A DNA stretch of 64,000 bases, taken from Camelus bactrianus (taxonomy: Eukaryota > Chordata > Mammalia > Artiodactyla > Camelidae). Below are positions 1 through 15,043 of the stretch, one piece after another. The position numbers and the translations under genes are program-made. The stretch is from positions 2,371,001 through 2,435,000 of the forward strand of contig NC_133572.1 in the NCBI RefSeq assembly GCF_048773025.1, written 5' to 3'. The number at the start of each line of letters is the position of its first letter. Positions within the stretch are counted from its first letter, which is position 1. The notes below the pieces were generated by a model, which was not told where the DNA came from, did no database searches, and worked only from the letters and a program-made list of their open reading frames with translations.

Positions 1-134
1 CTTGAGGATGACGAGCACATCTTTGGGGACATTTCGTCTGGTGCTGGCAGGGGTGAGAGGCTCTGCCTTTGCCCCCCCAGGAGAGGAACGTAGGAGAGGT
101 GGGACGCTGGGCTGCCAATGGGGAGAGGACTTAC
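1..134 (-). other. NRIP2 intron 4 (partial)
   Basis: Only 134 bases are visible. On the plus strand the first 50 bases read as LEDDEHIFGDISSGAG followed by a GTGAGA donor-like site, but I recognise no protein there and it is not ITFG2 as I remember it. Left unassigned. Confidence 0.3.
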
Positions 135-256
135 CCACCACCCGAGCGGAGCATGCCACAGTCTCCTGGCCTAGCTGTAGCTCCAGCTGCTCCACCTGGG
201 CTGGGGGCCCAGGGGCCAGGTCCCCACCTGGGGCTTTTAGGGCCCTCTTCCCTAAC
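135..256 (-). CDS. NRIP2: NRIP2 coding exon 4
   Basis: It has 122 nt from acceptor CCACAG to donor GTGG|GTAAGT. It completes the split glycine of exon 3 and encodes LGKRALKAPGGDLAPG then VEQLELQLGQETVACSARVV. It ends one base into the next codon, which fits the following Asp codon known in human NRIP2. Confidence 0.9.
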
Positions 257-3200
257 CTGTGGTCAGGAAGCAAGGCTTGTGGCCACCACAGCCCCCACCC
301 CCCACCCCCACCCCTCCAGCTAATGTCCCTCCCCACCACACTTGGGTTCTTAGCCAACTGCTGGTCCCACATGGGGTCTAAATCCTGTCTTCTCTGCCAG
401 AGCCCCATCAATTCTTTTTTTTTTAAATAACAGCTTTATTGAGATACAGTTCATATACCATGAAAGTCACCCTTTTAAAGTATAAAACAGAGTTAGGAAC
501 CATCACTCTAATTTCAGAATATTTTCACCCCAAAAAGAAGCCCCGCATCCATGCTTTTGGGCCTCACTCACCCCAGGCGGCTGAGGCATCCCGCGGAGAT
601 CTGATTGTAGTCGGTGCCAGTGTCCACGGCCACCCTAAGCACCTGGTCCTGGCACTGAGAAAGGGGAGGGGGCACTCGGTGAGTCCCCGGGAGAATGGGC
701 TGGGCGCTGGCTCTGTCACCTTTCCCAGCCCCTGATGAGTCCCTTTCAGAAGTGAGTGAAGAGAAGCAACTGACTCTTTAAAAGTGACGCTTACGGGACT
801 CACGGTTGAGGCAGAGCTCGGTCAGATACCGAATCAGGAAAGGAAGTGGAGCCACACGAGGCGAGTGCCTGCGTCTGGGAAGGGTTCGACTGGAAGTGGA
901 GGGGTGCTTGGGAGGCCCAGGGCCTCCAGTTAAGGGAGGATTAAGGGAACCGGATTGGGAATGAAGGAGGATGGGAAGGCGTGGTCCCCACTAGAACGTT
1001 AGATGCTGGTAGCAGAGGCTCACCCCTGCAGGCAAAGGAAGGCCAGTTGCTTCCTTTTAGATAAATACAGACGTTTTAGTTTGCACTTGGGTACCACAAA
1101 CCATGTCATTTTCTCATTGCACTCGTTCGCTGAGCACCCGCTGTGCGGGGACCTGTTGTGGAAGGCTGCTCTCTAGGAGGGTGGGGGTGTGGTCACTGGT
1201 GCACGGGAGGGAGTTGTAAGGTCTGTGGGTTGTGAGTAAAGAGCCTGAGATGTTGAGAGGGAGGAAAGGCTCTTCCGCTAGGGAAGTCAGGAGAGCTTTC
1301 AAGGAGGAGGGGACATCTGAGGCTTGAAGGATCACGGAACGTGGACACAGGATGAAGGTCAGCAGGTGGAGGGGGCGCTGAGCAAAGACGGGCAGCGGGA
1401 GCCGGCTCGTGTCAGGAGGGGCTCTGTGTTGCCTGGGGGGTTGGACAGCTCCCGAGAGCACATGTACTTTCCTGGGAGGGGCTGCCTTACCCACCTGTGC
1501 ATGCCCTTGTGTGTGGCACACACTCAACCTTTAAAGATTCTACTTGGATCAAGGGAAGGGAGTCGTGCAAAGGGAAGGCCCGTGAGGTAAGGAGTGAAAA
1601 AATTCCAGACCCAGGCTGGGGGTGGTGGTGCCTTAGCTCCCCGCTCTTCCCCCACTACCAGGCGGGAAGGAGAGTGGGTGAGGGGAGCCGGTCCCAGGAG
1701 GCTGTCTCACCTTGCAGTTGACCAGAAGAGCTGGCCTCTCTGTCTTGCTGGTCCTCCTCCTGCCCTCCTGGCCGTGAATCAGGGCCTGCACCAGGGGAGA
1801 CTCCCCCTGAGCATGACTCTGGGTCCCCTCCACCAGGCGTCTCTGGATCACACTGTGTGGCTGCTGGCTCCATCAGAAAGCAATGAAGATGCTAAGCGCA
1901 GGTGTGCAGGCTGCTCATTCCGCCCCCCTCCCCCGACCCCGCACAAATCGCAGGCTCTTCTCCCCAGCCCTGCCCAGTCTGGAGTTTCTTGGGAGCGAGA
2001 TTCCCCGAGGATCCCAGCAGTCAGACCGTTACAGCCGAGTGAACCCCAGTATCAAATCGTGCTGTTTTTCCGGGACCCCAATAGATAGCTCAGCAATGGA
2101 GAAATGGTCTGTCTAGGTTAGACTGACCTATTGGCTGGCGGGACATTTCAGGCACTAGTATTATGAGGGGAGGTGTGAGGAATTCTGTCTCGGGTCTACA
2201 ACACATATTTCTGGGGACACACTTTCTTTTTTTCTTCTTCGGACCCCACCCTTCTGTGGGGTGCAGATCCCAGGGTTAATGATGTGATGAAAAGAAGTCA
2301 AAGTAACAGGAACAAACAATAAAGGAAAAAAGTCCAAGTTTCCTAAACTAAGAAGTCGGGAGTCACCCGCAGTTTCCTCCCCCCGCAGACCCCCCAGCCC
2401 TGTCCAGCCACTTCCTGAATTCCACCAGTTTCACCTCCTGTGGTAATAGTCCTCCCGCCCCTTTCTGTCACTGCTCTGTTCTCACGTCAGCACAGCTCTC
2501 CTGGGTCCCCAGACACCTCCTAAGTACATAAGAACCCGCCTCTCAAATCCACCTGCTCAAAGCAAGTGAGTCCCTAAAATTCTTTGGACTCTAAGTGCAG
2601 CGCTCAAATCAGCACCTTCAGTGTCACTTGAAGGCCTGTTAGCAGTGCAATTCGTGACCTACTGAACCAGAAGCTTGCTTAGCAAGAGGCCCCGATGGCC
2701 CGGGTGCACGCTGAAGTTTGAGGAGCACAAAGAAACACTCCGAACTACGGCGGTCTCTCCCCTGCTTAAAATGCATCAGAGCCCCACCTCCCCACCTTGC
2801 TTACCTGGTGGTGACAGCCCAGGTGACCTGACCACTGCACATCTGCCCCAGCGCCCCTGCTCGCTCTGCCCGGCCCAGGCTGCCCTTCGCCTCCACGCCT
2901 CTGCCCCTGCTCACCCCTCCTCCTGAAGCCTCTTCTCACCCTTCTCCAGGCCTGACTGGGTGACTGGCTCAACACACTTGTTCAGGGTCTGCTCTTTATT
3001 TGGAGAGAGGTTTTTCTTTTAAGTCTGACAGTCCAGGTTCATGCTGGGAGTGCCTCGTCCAGGAAGCCCGCTCTGACCTCTTTGCCCTCTTCCCTCCACA
3101 CACCAGCAGGGCAGCATCCCATTCATCTCTTGGCCGCCTTTGCCCTGCTTCCCACAGATATAATCTGCCCTTGAGGTCAGGTCTGCACCTCATCCCTCTT

Positions 3201-5144
3201 TCTATCCCAGGGCTCGGCTCGGCTTTATAGTAGGCACTCAATACATGCTTACTGAACAGTGACTGTTTCCCCCTGGCCTCCACGCATGCTTCCCCACCTG
3301 CCCTCTCTCCTTGGGAGCCTGGGATTGTTTTTCTACCCTTGGCTTAATGAGGCCCTTGAGGCTGCCAGCAGGGGATCCAGCTCTGGGAAAAGGGCAGTGA
3401 GCTCTGTGGTTCCCAGCTCTCCTCCCACCTTTCCCACGAAGGATGTAGGCTCAGACCCAGCCCCCCCCGACCCCCCCCCCCAACACACACACTCTGCAGT
3501 TTGCCCCAGAGCTGTCCCAGGGACGGGGACTTGGCTCCTCCCAACTGCTGTGTCCTCACTCCCTAAGCCACATAAGGTGACTACCGGAGTTGGGAGAGCT
3601 CAGGGGATGGCAGTGTTGATAGAGCATCTTCCCCAGGGCCACACAGACATAGGATGGGCCCAGGAGGGTGGAGGCTGTAATTTCCTAGCCACTGAAAGCC
3701 AAGGAACCTGCTTCCCAGATCCGTCATTTTCTCAGCTGTGCTGGCTGTTTGCAAGGAGGTTCTCTGAATTGAGATCTCATTCTGGTCACTTTTCCCCTTG
3801 GTGGGGGGCTGCTGGGTGTGTGTGGGGGGGTGGTTCCTGGGACGAATAAGGAAAGGCAGGGCTGGTTCAGGAAGGCAGTGAGGGGCTGCATCTGGCTCCA
3901 GGTTTCCAGGGAGAGGGCCTGCAGGAGTGGCCGAGGCTCCCGGAAATGGTTCATGCCTCTTAGGTTTCAGGAGTCCCTCCTCTCAGACCCCTGACCAGGA
4001 GATGAAGGAGGGAGTTGGGTGCTCCCAAACCTTCCTGCCAAAGCCTGGCTCCTTGCCTGAGCCAGAGGCCAGAGCCATTCCACCTTCTCGGGACCCTGAG
4101 GAGCTTACTTTCTCAGGCCAAATGGAATAGAAGCTGGAGGAGTAACTGTCTTTAGACGGTGCTTCCTGTTAGCCAGGCACCGTTCTGAGTCCTTTCCAGG
4201 AATCAGCTCCTGCACCCCACAGCAGCCCTACGAGGCAGATGCTGTTCATTTTATCCTCATGTAACAGATGAAGAAACCGAGGCTCAGAGACAGAGTTGCA
4301 TTGTTTCCCACGTTGCTAAAGGCCAGAGCCAGGGTCTGAGCCCAAGCACCCTGGCTCCGAAGCAGCCACCTCTCAGCCCCTCCCTCTCTCCATGGGGAAT
4401 GAGTAAACGCAGCTGCCCCCAACCCACCCACCCCTCAGCGGCTGTGGCTGCTGCAGGGGGATGAGGGAAAGGAGCTGGAAGGGCCCCTGCCCCCGGGAGG
4501 GAAGGCGCTCCGGGGCCCTCAGGAGGCCCAGCGCCCCAGGCGGGAGCCAGGTGAGACCCTGGGTTCTGGCAAGGACGAGGGGGAAAGCAATCAACACCCA
4601 GACCTTGTGTTTGGGGACCTGTGGTTTGGGGCAGAGGGAAGCCGCAACCCTAAACTGGCCAGTCCTCCAGGCTGCTCTGCTCCAGGAGGCTCCCAGTCCC
4701 CGGAAGCCTCGGCTCTAACCAGCACAGACAAGCCTTGGGCTCTCTGGGGGAGCTGAGCAATGAGAAAGGGTCCGCCAGAGCCACCAAGCCGAGGGAGCAG
4801 CCCCTGTGAGGAGCTTGGCCATGGCCAAGGTGAGCCCTCCAGGAGGGACTGGGCAGGGAGGTGGGTGTGCAGGCTTGGGGTCTGCACCTTCCTGGGGGAG
4901 GAGGTGGGGGGACCCGAGCTTCCCAGGGGTTGGGGGGAGAGGGCTGCCTCACCCAGTCCTTGGAGGTGCCGAGCCTCTTGAGGCTGTCCAGGGGGAGCAG
5001 GTCGGCCGAGTCCTTGTGCAGGAACTGGGTGGCCTGTCTGAGCCGGCGCTGCTGGCTCAGCTGGGCTCGGCCCCGCAGCTCTGCCTCCCGTCCCCCGCTC
5101 CCGGAGTCTCCCTCCTCCCTCGGGGCCTCCGGCCTGGTGCTCAT
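135..5144 (-). CDS. NRIP2: Nuclear receptor-interacting protein 2 (partial, 3' end off the left edge)
   Basis: Four coding exons on the minus strand join in frame: 4953-5144, 1711-1863, 572-654 and 135-256, giving about 184 residues before the window ends. Exon 1 encodes MSTRPEAP and the motif ATQFLHKDSADLLPLD; exon 2 contains VIQRRLVEG and PALLVNCK; exons 3-4 encode CQDQVLRVAVDTGTDYN and VEQLELQLGQE. All match the NRIP2 protein as I remember it. From family knowledge, NRIP2 binds nuclear receptors and dampens their transcriptional activity, and its second half has a retropepsin-like fold (the DTG tripeptide is visible). Human residues KDLQPHS appear here as KDWQPHS, with W at the exon 1-2 junction. 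The last coding exon(s), expected to encode ESPEFCLGLQTLL-like sequence, are not in the window. The start at 5144 is chosen by homology; an in-frame ATG also lies at 5171. Confidence 0.93.
415..545 (-). repeat. L1 3'-end fragment in NRIP2 intron 3
   Basis: A T-run is followed by sequence of the type AACAGCTTTATTGAGATAC and TTCATATACCATGAAAGTCAC, the reverse complement of a mammalian L1 3' UTR with its A-tail. It ends roughly 25 bases from the NRIP2 exon 3 donor. Confidence 0.75.
572..654 (-). CDS. NRIP2: NRIP2 coding exon 3 (aspartyl protease-like DTG)
   Basis: It has 83 nt from acceptor TTTCTCAG to donor GG|GTGAGT and encodes CQDQVLRVAVDTGTDYNQIS and then AGCLSRLG. The DTG tripeptide is the flap-proximal signature of retropepsin-like folds. 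This is a host gene domain, not a retroviral remnant. An L1 3' fragment ends close to the donor side. Confidence 0.92.
655..1710 (-). other. NRIP2 intron 2
   Basis: About 1.06 kb without a supported exon. Bases 1125-1400 resemble an old interspersed repeat common in mammalian introns, with sense text like TTTCAAGGAGGAGGGGACATC, but I could not classify it. Confidence 0.5.
1711..1863 (-). CDS. NRIP2: NRIP2 coding exon 2
   Basis: It has 153 nt (51 codons) from acceptor GAGCCAG to donor AAG|GTGAGAC. It encodes QPHSVIQRRLVEG through ALLVNCK. Both junctions are phase 0. Confidence 0.92.
2590..2735. repeat. MER5A-like hAT fragment
   Basis: Text such as GACCTACTGAACCAGAAGCTTG and the terminal AAGTTTGAGGAGCAC follows the MER5A non-autonomous hAT consensus loosely. 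Diverged copy. Confidence 0.5.
3015..3262 (+). repeat. L2 LINE 3' end
   Basis: It carries the usual L2 3' landmarks in order: CAGGAAGCCCGCTCTGAC, CTTGAGGTCAGG and the ending TAGTAGGCACTCAATACATG. Sense orientation on plus. Confidence 0.8.
4145..4340 (+). repeat. MIR SINE
   Basis: It holds CCAGGCACCGTTCTGAG, AACAGATGAAGAAACCGAGG and CTCAGAGA in MIR order, sense strand. Confidence 0.85.
4953..5144 (-). CDS. NRIP2: NRIP2 coding exon 1
   Basis: It holds 64 codons from the ATG at 5144 to the junction GACTGG|GTGAGG. It encodes the basic, helical N-terminal part with QLSQQRRLRQATQFLHKDS. Phase 0 at the donor. Confidence 0.92.
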
Positions 5145-5412
5145 GGCCCCTGCGGTGGTCCTCCCCTCCATCCTCTCTGCCTCCCTTCCCCAGCTGCAGC
5201 TCTCAACCAGGGGGTCTCAGGCGGCGGTGGGAAGAGAAGAGGAAATAAATAAGTAAGATGCAGGAGCAGCCGCGTCAGACACCAGTTTCCAGAGATCGCA
5301 GCAGAGGGAGCAGGGCTCCGGCTGGAAAAACCCAGCGCTGGAGGAGAGGGAGGGCCGGCGGGCTCTGTGGCGTCTCCTGACGGGGTCCTGGCAGGAGTGG
5401 GCGGTGGCAGCG

Positions 5413-5413
<1 letters not shown>

Positions 5414-5464
<51 letters not shown>
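5414..5464 (+). repeat. (TG)n microsatellite near the NRIP2 5' end
   Basis: About 25 uninterrupted TG units, with a second shorter TG tract at 5598-5620. It lies about 270 bases upstream of the NRIP2 start codon and is likely length-variable. Confidence 0.95.
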
Positions 5465-5466
<2 letters not shown>

Positions 5467-5929
5467 TGTGTGTATGCGGGGGTGTGCCGGCAGCTGTAAA
5501 CTGTCAGGATGTCCGTGCCAGGTTGTCTGAAAGGAGGTGTGTGTCAGTGCGCGGGGGCGGCAGCCTGCGTGCCTGGGGCATGTGTGGGATGCAGGAGTGT
5601 GTGTGTGTGTGTGTGTGTGCGCGTGTGTGCGTGCGCACACCCTCCCAGTCTCCCGGGTTGCCCCACTGTGTCCACCTGGGGTGCTCTTCAGCCCCAGGCT
5701 TGGGGTACAGGCCAATACTAGGTTCAAAACAGAGAAGGGCAGCCTCACATCTTCTCCCTCAACAGGAGGGCCTCCCCCTTTCTGGGCCTCAGCCTTTCAG
5801 TGTCCTTAGCTCATTTATTCTGGGTTCTGGATTCCAGGGGGCCAGAGCAGCTCTGAATCTCCCCACAAGTAGGGCCCAAGCTTCCCCCTCTCCTTTATGT
5901 AAGGCTCCTGGAGTCCTGGTGCTTAAAAA

Positions 5930-6212
5930 ATATGAAAATTCAAACATACAGATTACAGTTACCAAAGGGGAAAGCGTTGGGGAGGGATAAATTATGAGTT
6001 TAGGATTAGCAGATAGAAACTACTATGTACAGAATAGATAAACAACAAGGTCCTGCTGTAGAGCACAGGGAACTATATTCAGTATCTTGTAAGAACCTGT
6101 AATGGAAAAGAATCTGAAAAAGAATATATATGTATGTGTATAACTGAATCACTCTGCTGTACATCAGAAACTGACACAACATTGTAAATCAACTCTACTT
6201 CAGTAAGAAAGA
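5930..6212 (+). repeat. L1 3' end, cetartiodactyl type, with A-rich tail
   Basis: It contains GAGCACAGGGAACTATATTC, TAATGGAAAAGAATCTGAAA, AACTGAATCACTCTGCTGTA and ends ACATTGTAAATCAACTCTAC, the 3' UTR of the L1 family abundant in even-toed ungulates. 5'-truncated. Confidence 0.85.
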
Positions 6213-6268
6213 AAGTGGAGGAGGGAGGGAGGGAGGAAGGAGGGAAGGGAGGGAGGGAGGAAGGGAGA
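6210..6268 (+). repeat. (GGGA)n / GGAA-rich tract
   Basis: Purine-rich run directly following the L1 tail. It was probably expanded from that A-rich tail. Confidence 0.85.
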
Positions 6269-6689
6269 GACCAGTCCTGCCAACACCTTGATCTTGGACG
6301 TCTAATTCTAGATGTTGGACTGTCCAGGGTAAAGGGCATTGTGTCCTGCTGTGGAGAGAACAGAGCAACTCGTCCACCCCAGGACAGAACCCTTTTCCTT
6401 GCTCCCTTGGGCGGTGCTCTTCCCGCCAGGGGAAACAAGTCATCAAACCCTGCATCTGACAGATGGGGGATCAGGGTTCCCTCTACTGAAAGGGAGCACA
6501 GAGCACTGCTGGGTGGGTTCTAGGAATTGCCGGGGAGGGCAACAGGGAAGGCTGGGAGGCATCCAGAAGGTAAGGCTCTCCTGACCTTCACCCTCATAGG
6601 TCCTCAGGCCTTCTAGAGAACTTTCTGCCTTTAGGTAAAACCAGGCCACACCTTGGATCTGCCATTGGGTGTTGACAGTCTTTAGCAAT

Positions 6690-7030
6690 TTCAGGCTCAG
6701 GCTGAGGGCTACAGTAGCCACTGGCCACAAGTGCTGACTGAGCACCGCAGACGTGGCAGGTTTGAACTGAGACATGCTGTAAGTGTGAAATACACACTTG
6801 ATTGTGAAAATAATCCCAAAAAACAGTTTGAACTATCTCATTCATTATTTTTATGTTGATTATAGTATTTTAATATTTATAATATTTTGGATCTGTTGGG
6901 TTAAATAAATCATGTTATAAAAATTAACATCACCTGCTTCTTTTTGCCTTTTTAATATGGCAACTAAAACTTTTGAAGTTACATGTATGGCTCCATTATA
7001 TTTCTGTTGGATTGCACTGATCTAAATAGA
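6690..7030. repeat. Degenerate hAT-type DNA transposon fragment
   Basis: It starts with GGCTACAGTAGCCACTGGCC and ends TATATTTCTGTTGGATTGCA, echoing both ends of a common hAT-type MITE whose consensus has TAGCCACTAGCCACATG and TTTCTATTGGACAGC. An AT-rich middle may be foreign. Confidence 0.4.
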
Positions 7031-7039
7031 TTCATAGCT

Positions 7040-7330
7040 TGTTCCCTGGGACCTGGCATAATCGACTCCAGCCTCTCTTCACTTTATCAGGAAGTTCTTC
7101 CTGATATCTAACCTAAATCCCTGTAGCTGTATTCAGAATCCCTGCCCTCTTGTCCAATTCTCAGTAGAGATGGAAGTGAATACGGTCCCACCTTCCTCGG
7201 GATAACCTTTCATGCCTTTAAATATCTTTACACGTTTCCAGAAGAAAGAGGCTGAACAGTGCCGTTCTCATCGCTGATGTCAGGGATCGGGTGGAGGGTT
7301 CATTTGGCACTGGGAAATCGTCTGGTCAAA
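7040..7330 (+). repeat. L3/CR1-like LINE fragment
   Basis: CAGGAAGTTCTTCCTGATAT, ATCTAACCTAAATCCCTGTA and CTTTCATGCCTTTAAATATC are typical of the L3 (CR1 clade) 3' region. Confidence 0.65.
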
Positions 7331-7837
7331 GGCCCTGCCACATAAGGACATTCCCAGAATATTCTTCAGAGTGGGCTATTCAGAGCTAAACAAACAGCTC
7401 CCCTGAGCCTGTGGAGGGTGAGGGCAGCCAGCGCTATTTCAGGCTTTCTCCTCTGGCCCCGTCAGATCTGCTGAAGACAGGAATGAAGCTGTTTTCCAGA
7501 ATTCTCCTGTCCAGCAAGGCTCCCAGAAGGCCTGTGCCAGTCTTGAAATGTATCACACTACCTCGGCCCTCAAAAGGCTAGATCTTCTAAAGACCACCAG
7601 GCTGGGGCCACCCTCTACATTTGATTTTCTTCTATTTCATGGACAACAAGACCAAGGCACAGACAGGTGGAGTGTTTGCCTCTGTGGATGAAAGCAGGCT
7701 GAGCACAGGATATCGGCCTCAGACAGGCCCAGTCAGGCGCTCCAGCTCCATCACCTGCTGGCTGGGTGACTGCGTGAGGTGTTGGACCTTTGGAATCCAC
7801 TTCCTCACCCGTAAAACTGAAACAATGTGCAATCTGG

Positions 7838-8000
7838 TGGGAGGGTCCGGGGGTAGAGTTCATGCTTAGCATGCACGAGGTCCTGGGTTCAAGTCCCAGT
7901 ACCCCCATTAAATAAATAAATACATAAATTGACATAATTACCTCCCTCCCTGCTAAAAAAATTCCCAAAAAAAAAAAAAACCTTTAAAAAAAAAAAAAGG
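7838..8000 (+). repeat. Camelid tRNA-derived SINE, copy 1
   Basis: It has the head GGGAGGGTCCGGGGGTAGAG, the core TTAGCATGCACGAGGTCCTG, a B-box-like GGTTCAAGTCCC and a tail ATTAAATAAATAAATACATA, then A-runs. This matches the camelid family. Confidence 0.9.
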
Positions 8001-9354
8001 AAGAAGCCACCGACTGTTGTCCTGGAAGCCTGTGGTGCTGACTAGGGTCAGTGGTCAGTGGCCGCCCAGTGGAAGCCATACTGGGCTTAGGGAAGCCACA
8101 CTTCAGAGCTCCCACCTGGAATGTGAGCAGCGCCAGGAGGCAGCAGCTTCGTCTTACAGGCGGGCCTTTGGGAGGCCCTGCCCCAGGACCTGCAGCGAGT
8201 GTGTCGGCTTGAGACGAACATGAGCTGGGCAGCTCTGGGAATAGTCGCAGAAATCACTACATGTAATGGGCAATGGGCAATGGCAGCTATTTCTATTGGG
8301 TGAGGAGGTGTATGTGGCTGAGGGGACGGCACGACCAGGGGAGGCTCAGAGGTGGAAGAGAAGCAGGAAGGCCAAGGGCTCGAGCAAGTGGGTCAGCGGG
8401 GAGTGGAAACCAGAGGCCAGCAGGGCCCGGGGAGGGCAGAGGTGAATCCGGGCGGCCTGGGCCCCAGGGAGGGACCTGGGCAGAGGATCATGGCTCTGAC
8501 TCAGGGAGCAGTGGTAAGTCCCGGCAATTAGAGGGGACCACCCTGCAGACAGCCAGATGAGATGCATGACTGGCTGGCCCTGCACCTCCCCTAGGGGCTT
8601 CCAGACCCCGGCTTACAGCCTCACCAGCCCCTGCCCTTCCTCAGGCCCCAGCCGCTCAGGAACCTAACCTGGCCTCAGCCACCGACGGGTGAGACCAAGC
8701 CTGCTGAGGTAGAGGGAGGTTAAGGAGGGGAGGGGAGGACCCAGAAGCAACCCTCAAGCCTCTGTGCTGGGATCCGGGAGGCTGGCCTGGGTGGGCAAGG
8801 CGGGCGTCTGTGCTTGCCTCTCTGCCCTCCCAGATCCAGGCCAGAGAGTGGGAGGATTTCTCTGAAGATTCCAATGACCTCCTCCCTCCCACCCCCCAAC
8901 CCCAAACTTCATATTAACCCTCTTAGTATCCCCTGGGCTTCTCTTGGCGCGCGTGATGAGACCCAGGCATGACGGGCGGGATGACAGCACATGCCCTGGA
9001 GTCCTGGCTGCACCAGGATGGCAGAGACGGCCTGGCTCCATGGCCTGGAGCAGATCACCACTCCAGGGGGCTCAGTCACCATTCAAACACTGGCTTCCCA
9101 GCGGCCTGCCCCGCTCTGCCCTGCTGGGACCCGAGGAAAGGACCCCCTCCTTCCCACTGTCATCCCCAACCCAGCGTGGGGAGAATGGGCGTGTTCCAGC
9201 GTCACCCCCAGCCGGAGCTTTCGGGAGACTCTCCTGCACCCCTCCGCTCCGGGCCTCCCCACCGGCCCCCAAGCCGTGGGGAGAAGGACCGTAGCACAGA
9301 ATTGTAGATTCGGGACTAGAAGGAACTTTGGAAACTCTCTATACATACCCTATT

Positions 9355-9625
9355 TACTCTATTTTTAATTGAGATGCAATTCACATGAAACTGACCACCA
9401 GTAAAGTGTACAATCCAGTGGTGTTTTGTTGTGCGACCACCAGGTCTATCTAGTTCTAGACTATTCGCGTCACCGCAAGAGAAAACCCAGCGCCATGAGG
9501 CAGCCAGTGCCGACGATGCCCCCAGCACCTGGCCACCACTGACTCACCAGTTCACCTTCTGTCTCCACGGATTCGCCTGCTCTGGATGAGTCACAGAAAC
9601 GGATCACACGATTCGCAGCTTTTTG
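9355..9625 (-). repeat. L1 3' fragment (antisense)
   Basis: TTTAATTGAGATGCAATTCA followed by GTGGTGTTTTGTTGTGCGAC and CTCTGGATGAGTCACAGAAA; reverse complement of an old L1 3' UTR. Confidence 0.75.
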
Positions 9626-9694
9626 TGTCCCGTGTCTTCCACTAGAAGTGTATTCCTTTTTCCCGTGGGTGAAGATGGACAGCTGCGTTTAGGG

Positions 9695-9890
9695 CGGGCC
9701 TACCCTGGGCCGGGCACTTTGCAGCTACTTCACCTGCTTCTTTCACTTATTCCTCTTCTTTATGCCCCAGGGGCTCCCACGGTGCAGATGAGGACAGGGA
9801 GGGACGACCTTCCCATGGGGCACAACTAATTCGCAGTTAAACCAGGACTGGAACCTGGTGGTGGTGAGTCCCAGGTGATTCTTGCAGGGC
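9695..9890 (+). repeat. MIR SINE
   Basis: GGGCCGGGCACTTTGCAGC, GTGCAGATGAGGACAGGGAG and ACCAGGACTGGAACCTGG follow MIR order. Confidence 0.75.
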
Positions 9891-10796
9891 TTGAGAAAGC
9901 GGGCAAAGAAGGCAATGGGCCAAGGCCAGGAGAAGCCCAGCAGTGGCTGTGATGGGGCGGGGGAGGGGAGGCGGGCCCCGGCCACTGCTCCCTGTCTGGA
10001 CACGCCCCACTGCCCCTCCCCTGGACTCTCCACCCCAGCTGGACAGCACCCTTCTGACCCCTGAGGCTTGCCTGCCTCCATCTGAGGCCACGTGTCTCTG
10101 GTCCCTCTGCCACCAAGGCTGAGGCCTCTGGGGTCATCAGTCGCACAGGGCCCATGCCCCAAGATGATGCTGTGACTTTTACCTTGAGTCCCACTTTGTT
10201 CTCCTGTCCCCTCCACCGAGGCCTAGTGGCCTCTCTCAGACCTGATGCCCCATCCTCTAGCACAGCCTGGGCCTGAACTCTGCTCCCCCAAGCCCCATTG
10301 GGGTTGCTTCTGGTCTTTGTCTGGACATCAAATGGCCCAGAGAAGGGTGGAATAGAGGTTATTTTTGCCTAAAAAGCTTCCTGTGTTCTGAGCATCTCAG
10401 TCTTGCTCCAAATGGGTTACGAGAGCAGAGGTGACTTTGTCTTGACCACGTTTCTTCCAGCGCCTCCCCCACCCCAACCCTGCACCCCTTCTCCCTCCCC
10501 ACACCTCGTCTGTCCCTGGGAGCTGGATCCCCATGCCCTCCCTGCTGGACCCACCACTCTTAGTCCTCCCGCCTGCCATGAGAGGGTCCTCCAAGGAAGA
10601 CAGAACAACTGAGGCTGTCAGCAGCGTCTCTGGGAGCCTGGGGTACACATGAAGTTGGGGGCATGGTGGACAGGCTCTGTTCCCCAGAAGGCAGAGTCCT
10701 GCAGCCCGCAGAGGCTTCCTGCTGGAGGTGCATCGGGGAGAACACTGGAGCCCAGGGGTCGTGCCCGCCGCAGCCCTCCATCGGCTGGAGGCTCTC

Positions 10797-15043
<4,247 letters not shown>

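Larger units (their letters stand above)
1864..4952 (-). other. NRIP2 intron 1
   Basis: 3.1 kb containing a MER5A-like fragment, an L2 3' end and a MIR (listed separately), plus a C-run with CA repeat near 3463-3492. The rest shows nothing I recognise. Confidence 0.6.
5145..10796. other. Intergenic region between NRIP2 and TEX52
   Basis: 5.65 kb. It begins with the NRIP2 5' flank and a TG microsatellite, then a GGGA-rich tract, an L1 3' end, a degenerate hAT piece, an L3 fragment, a camelid SINE, an L1 3' fragment and a MIR. Open frames here on either strand show no family I recognise. No polyadenylation signal for TEX52 was clearly seen. Confidence 0.6.

Noticed and set aside
572-654. Retroviral protease remnant suggested by DTG
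   Set aside because: The exon fits the host gene NRIP2 with correct splice phases. No retroviral neighbours are present.
5367-5990. 207-codon frame rich in Val-Cys
   Set aside because: Produced by the TG microsatellite read in frame.
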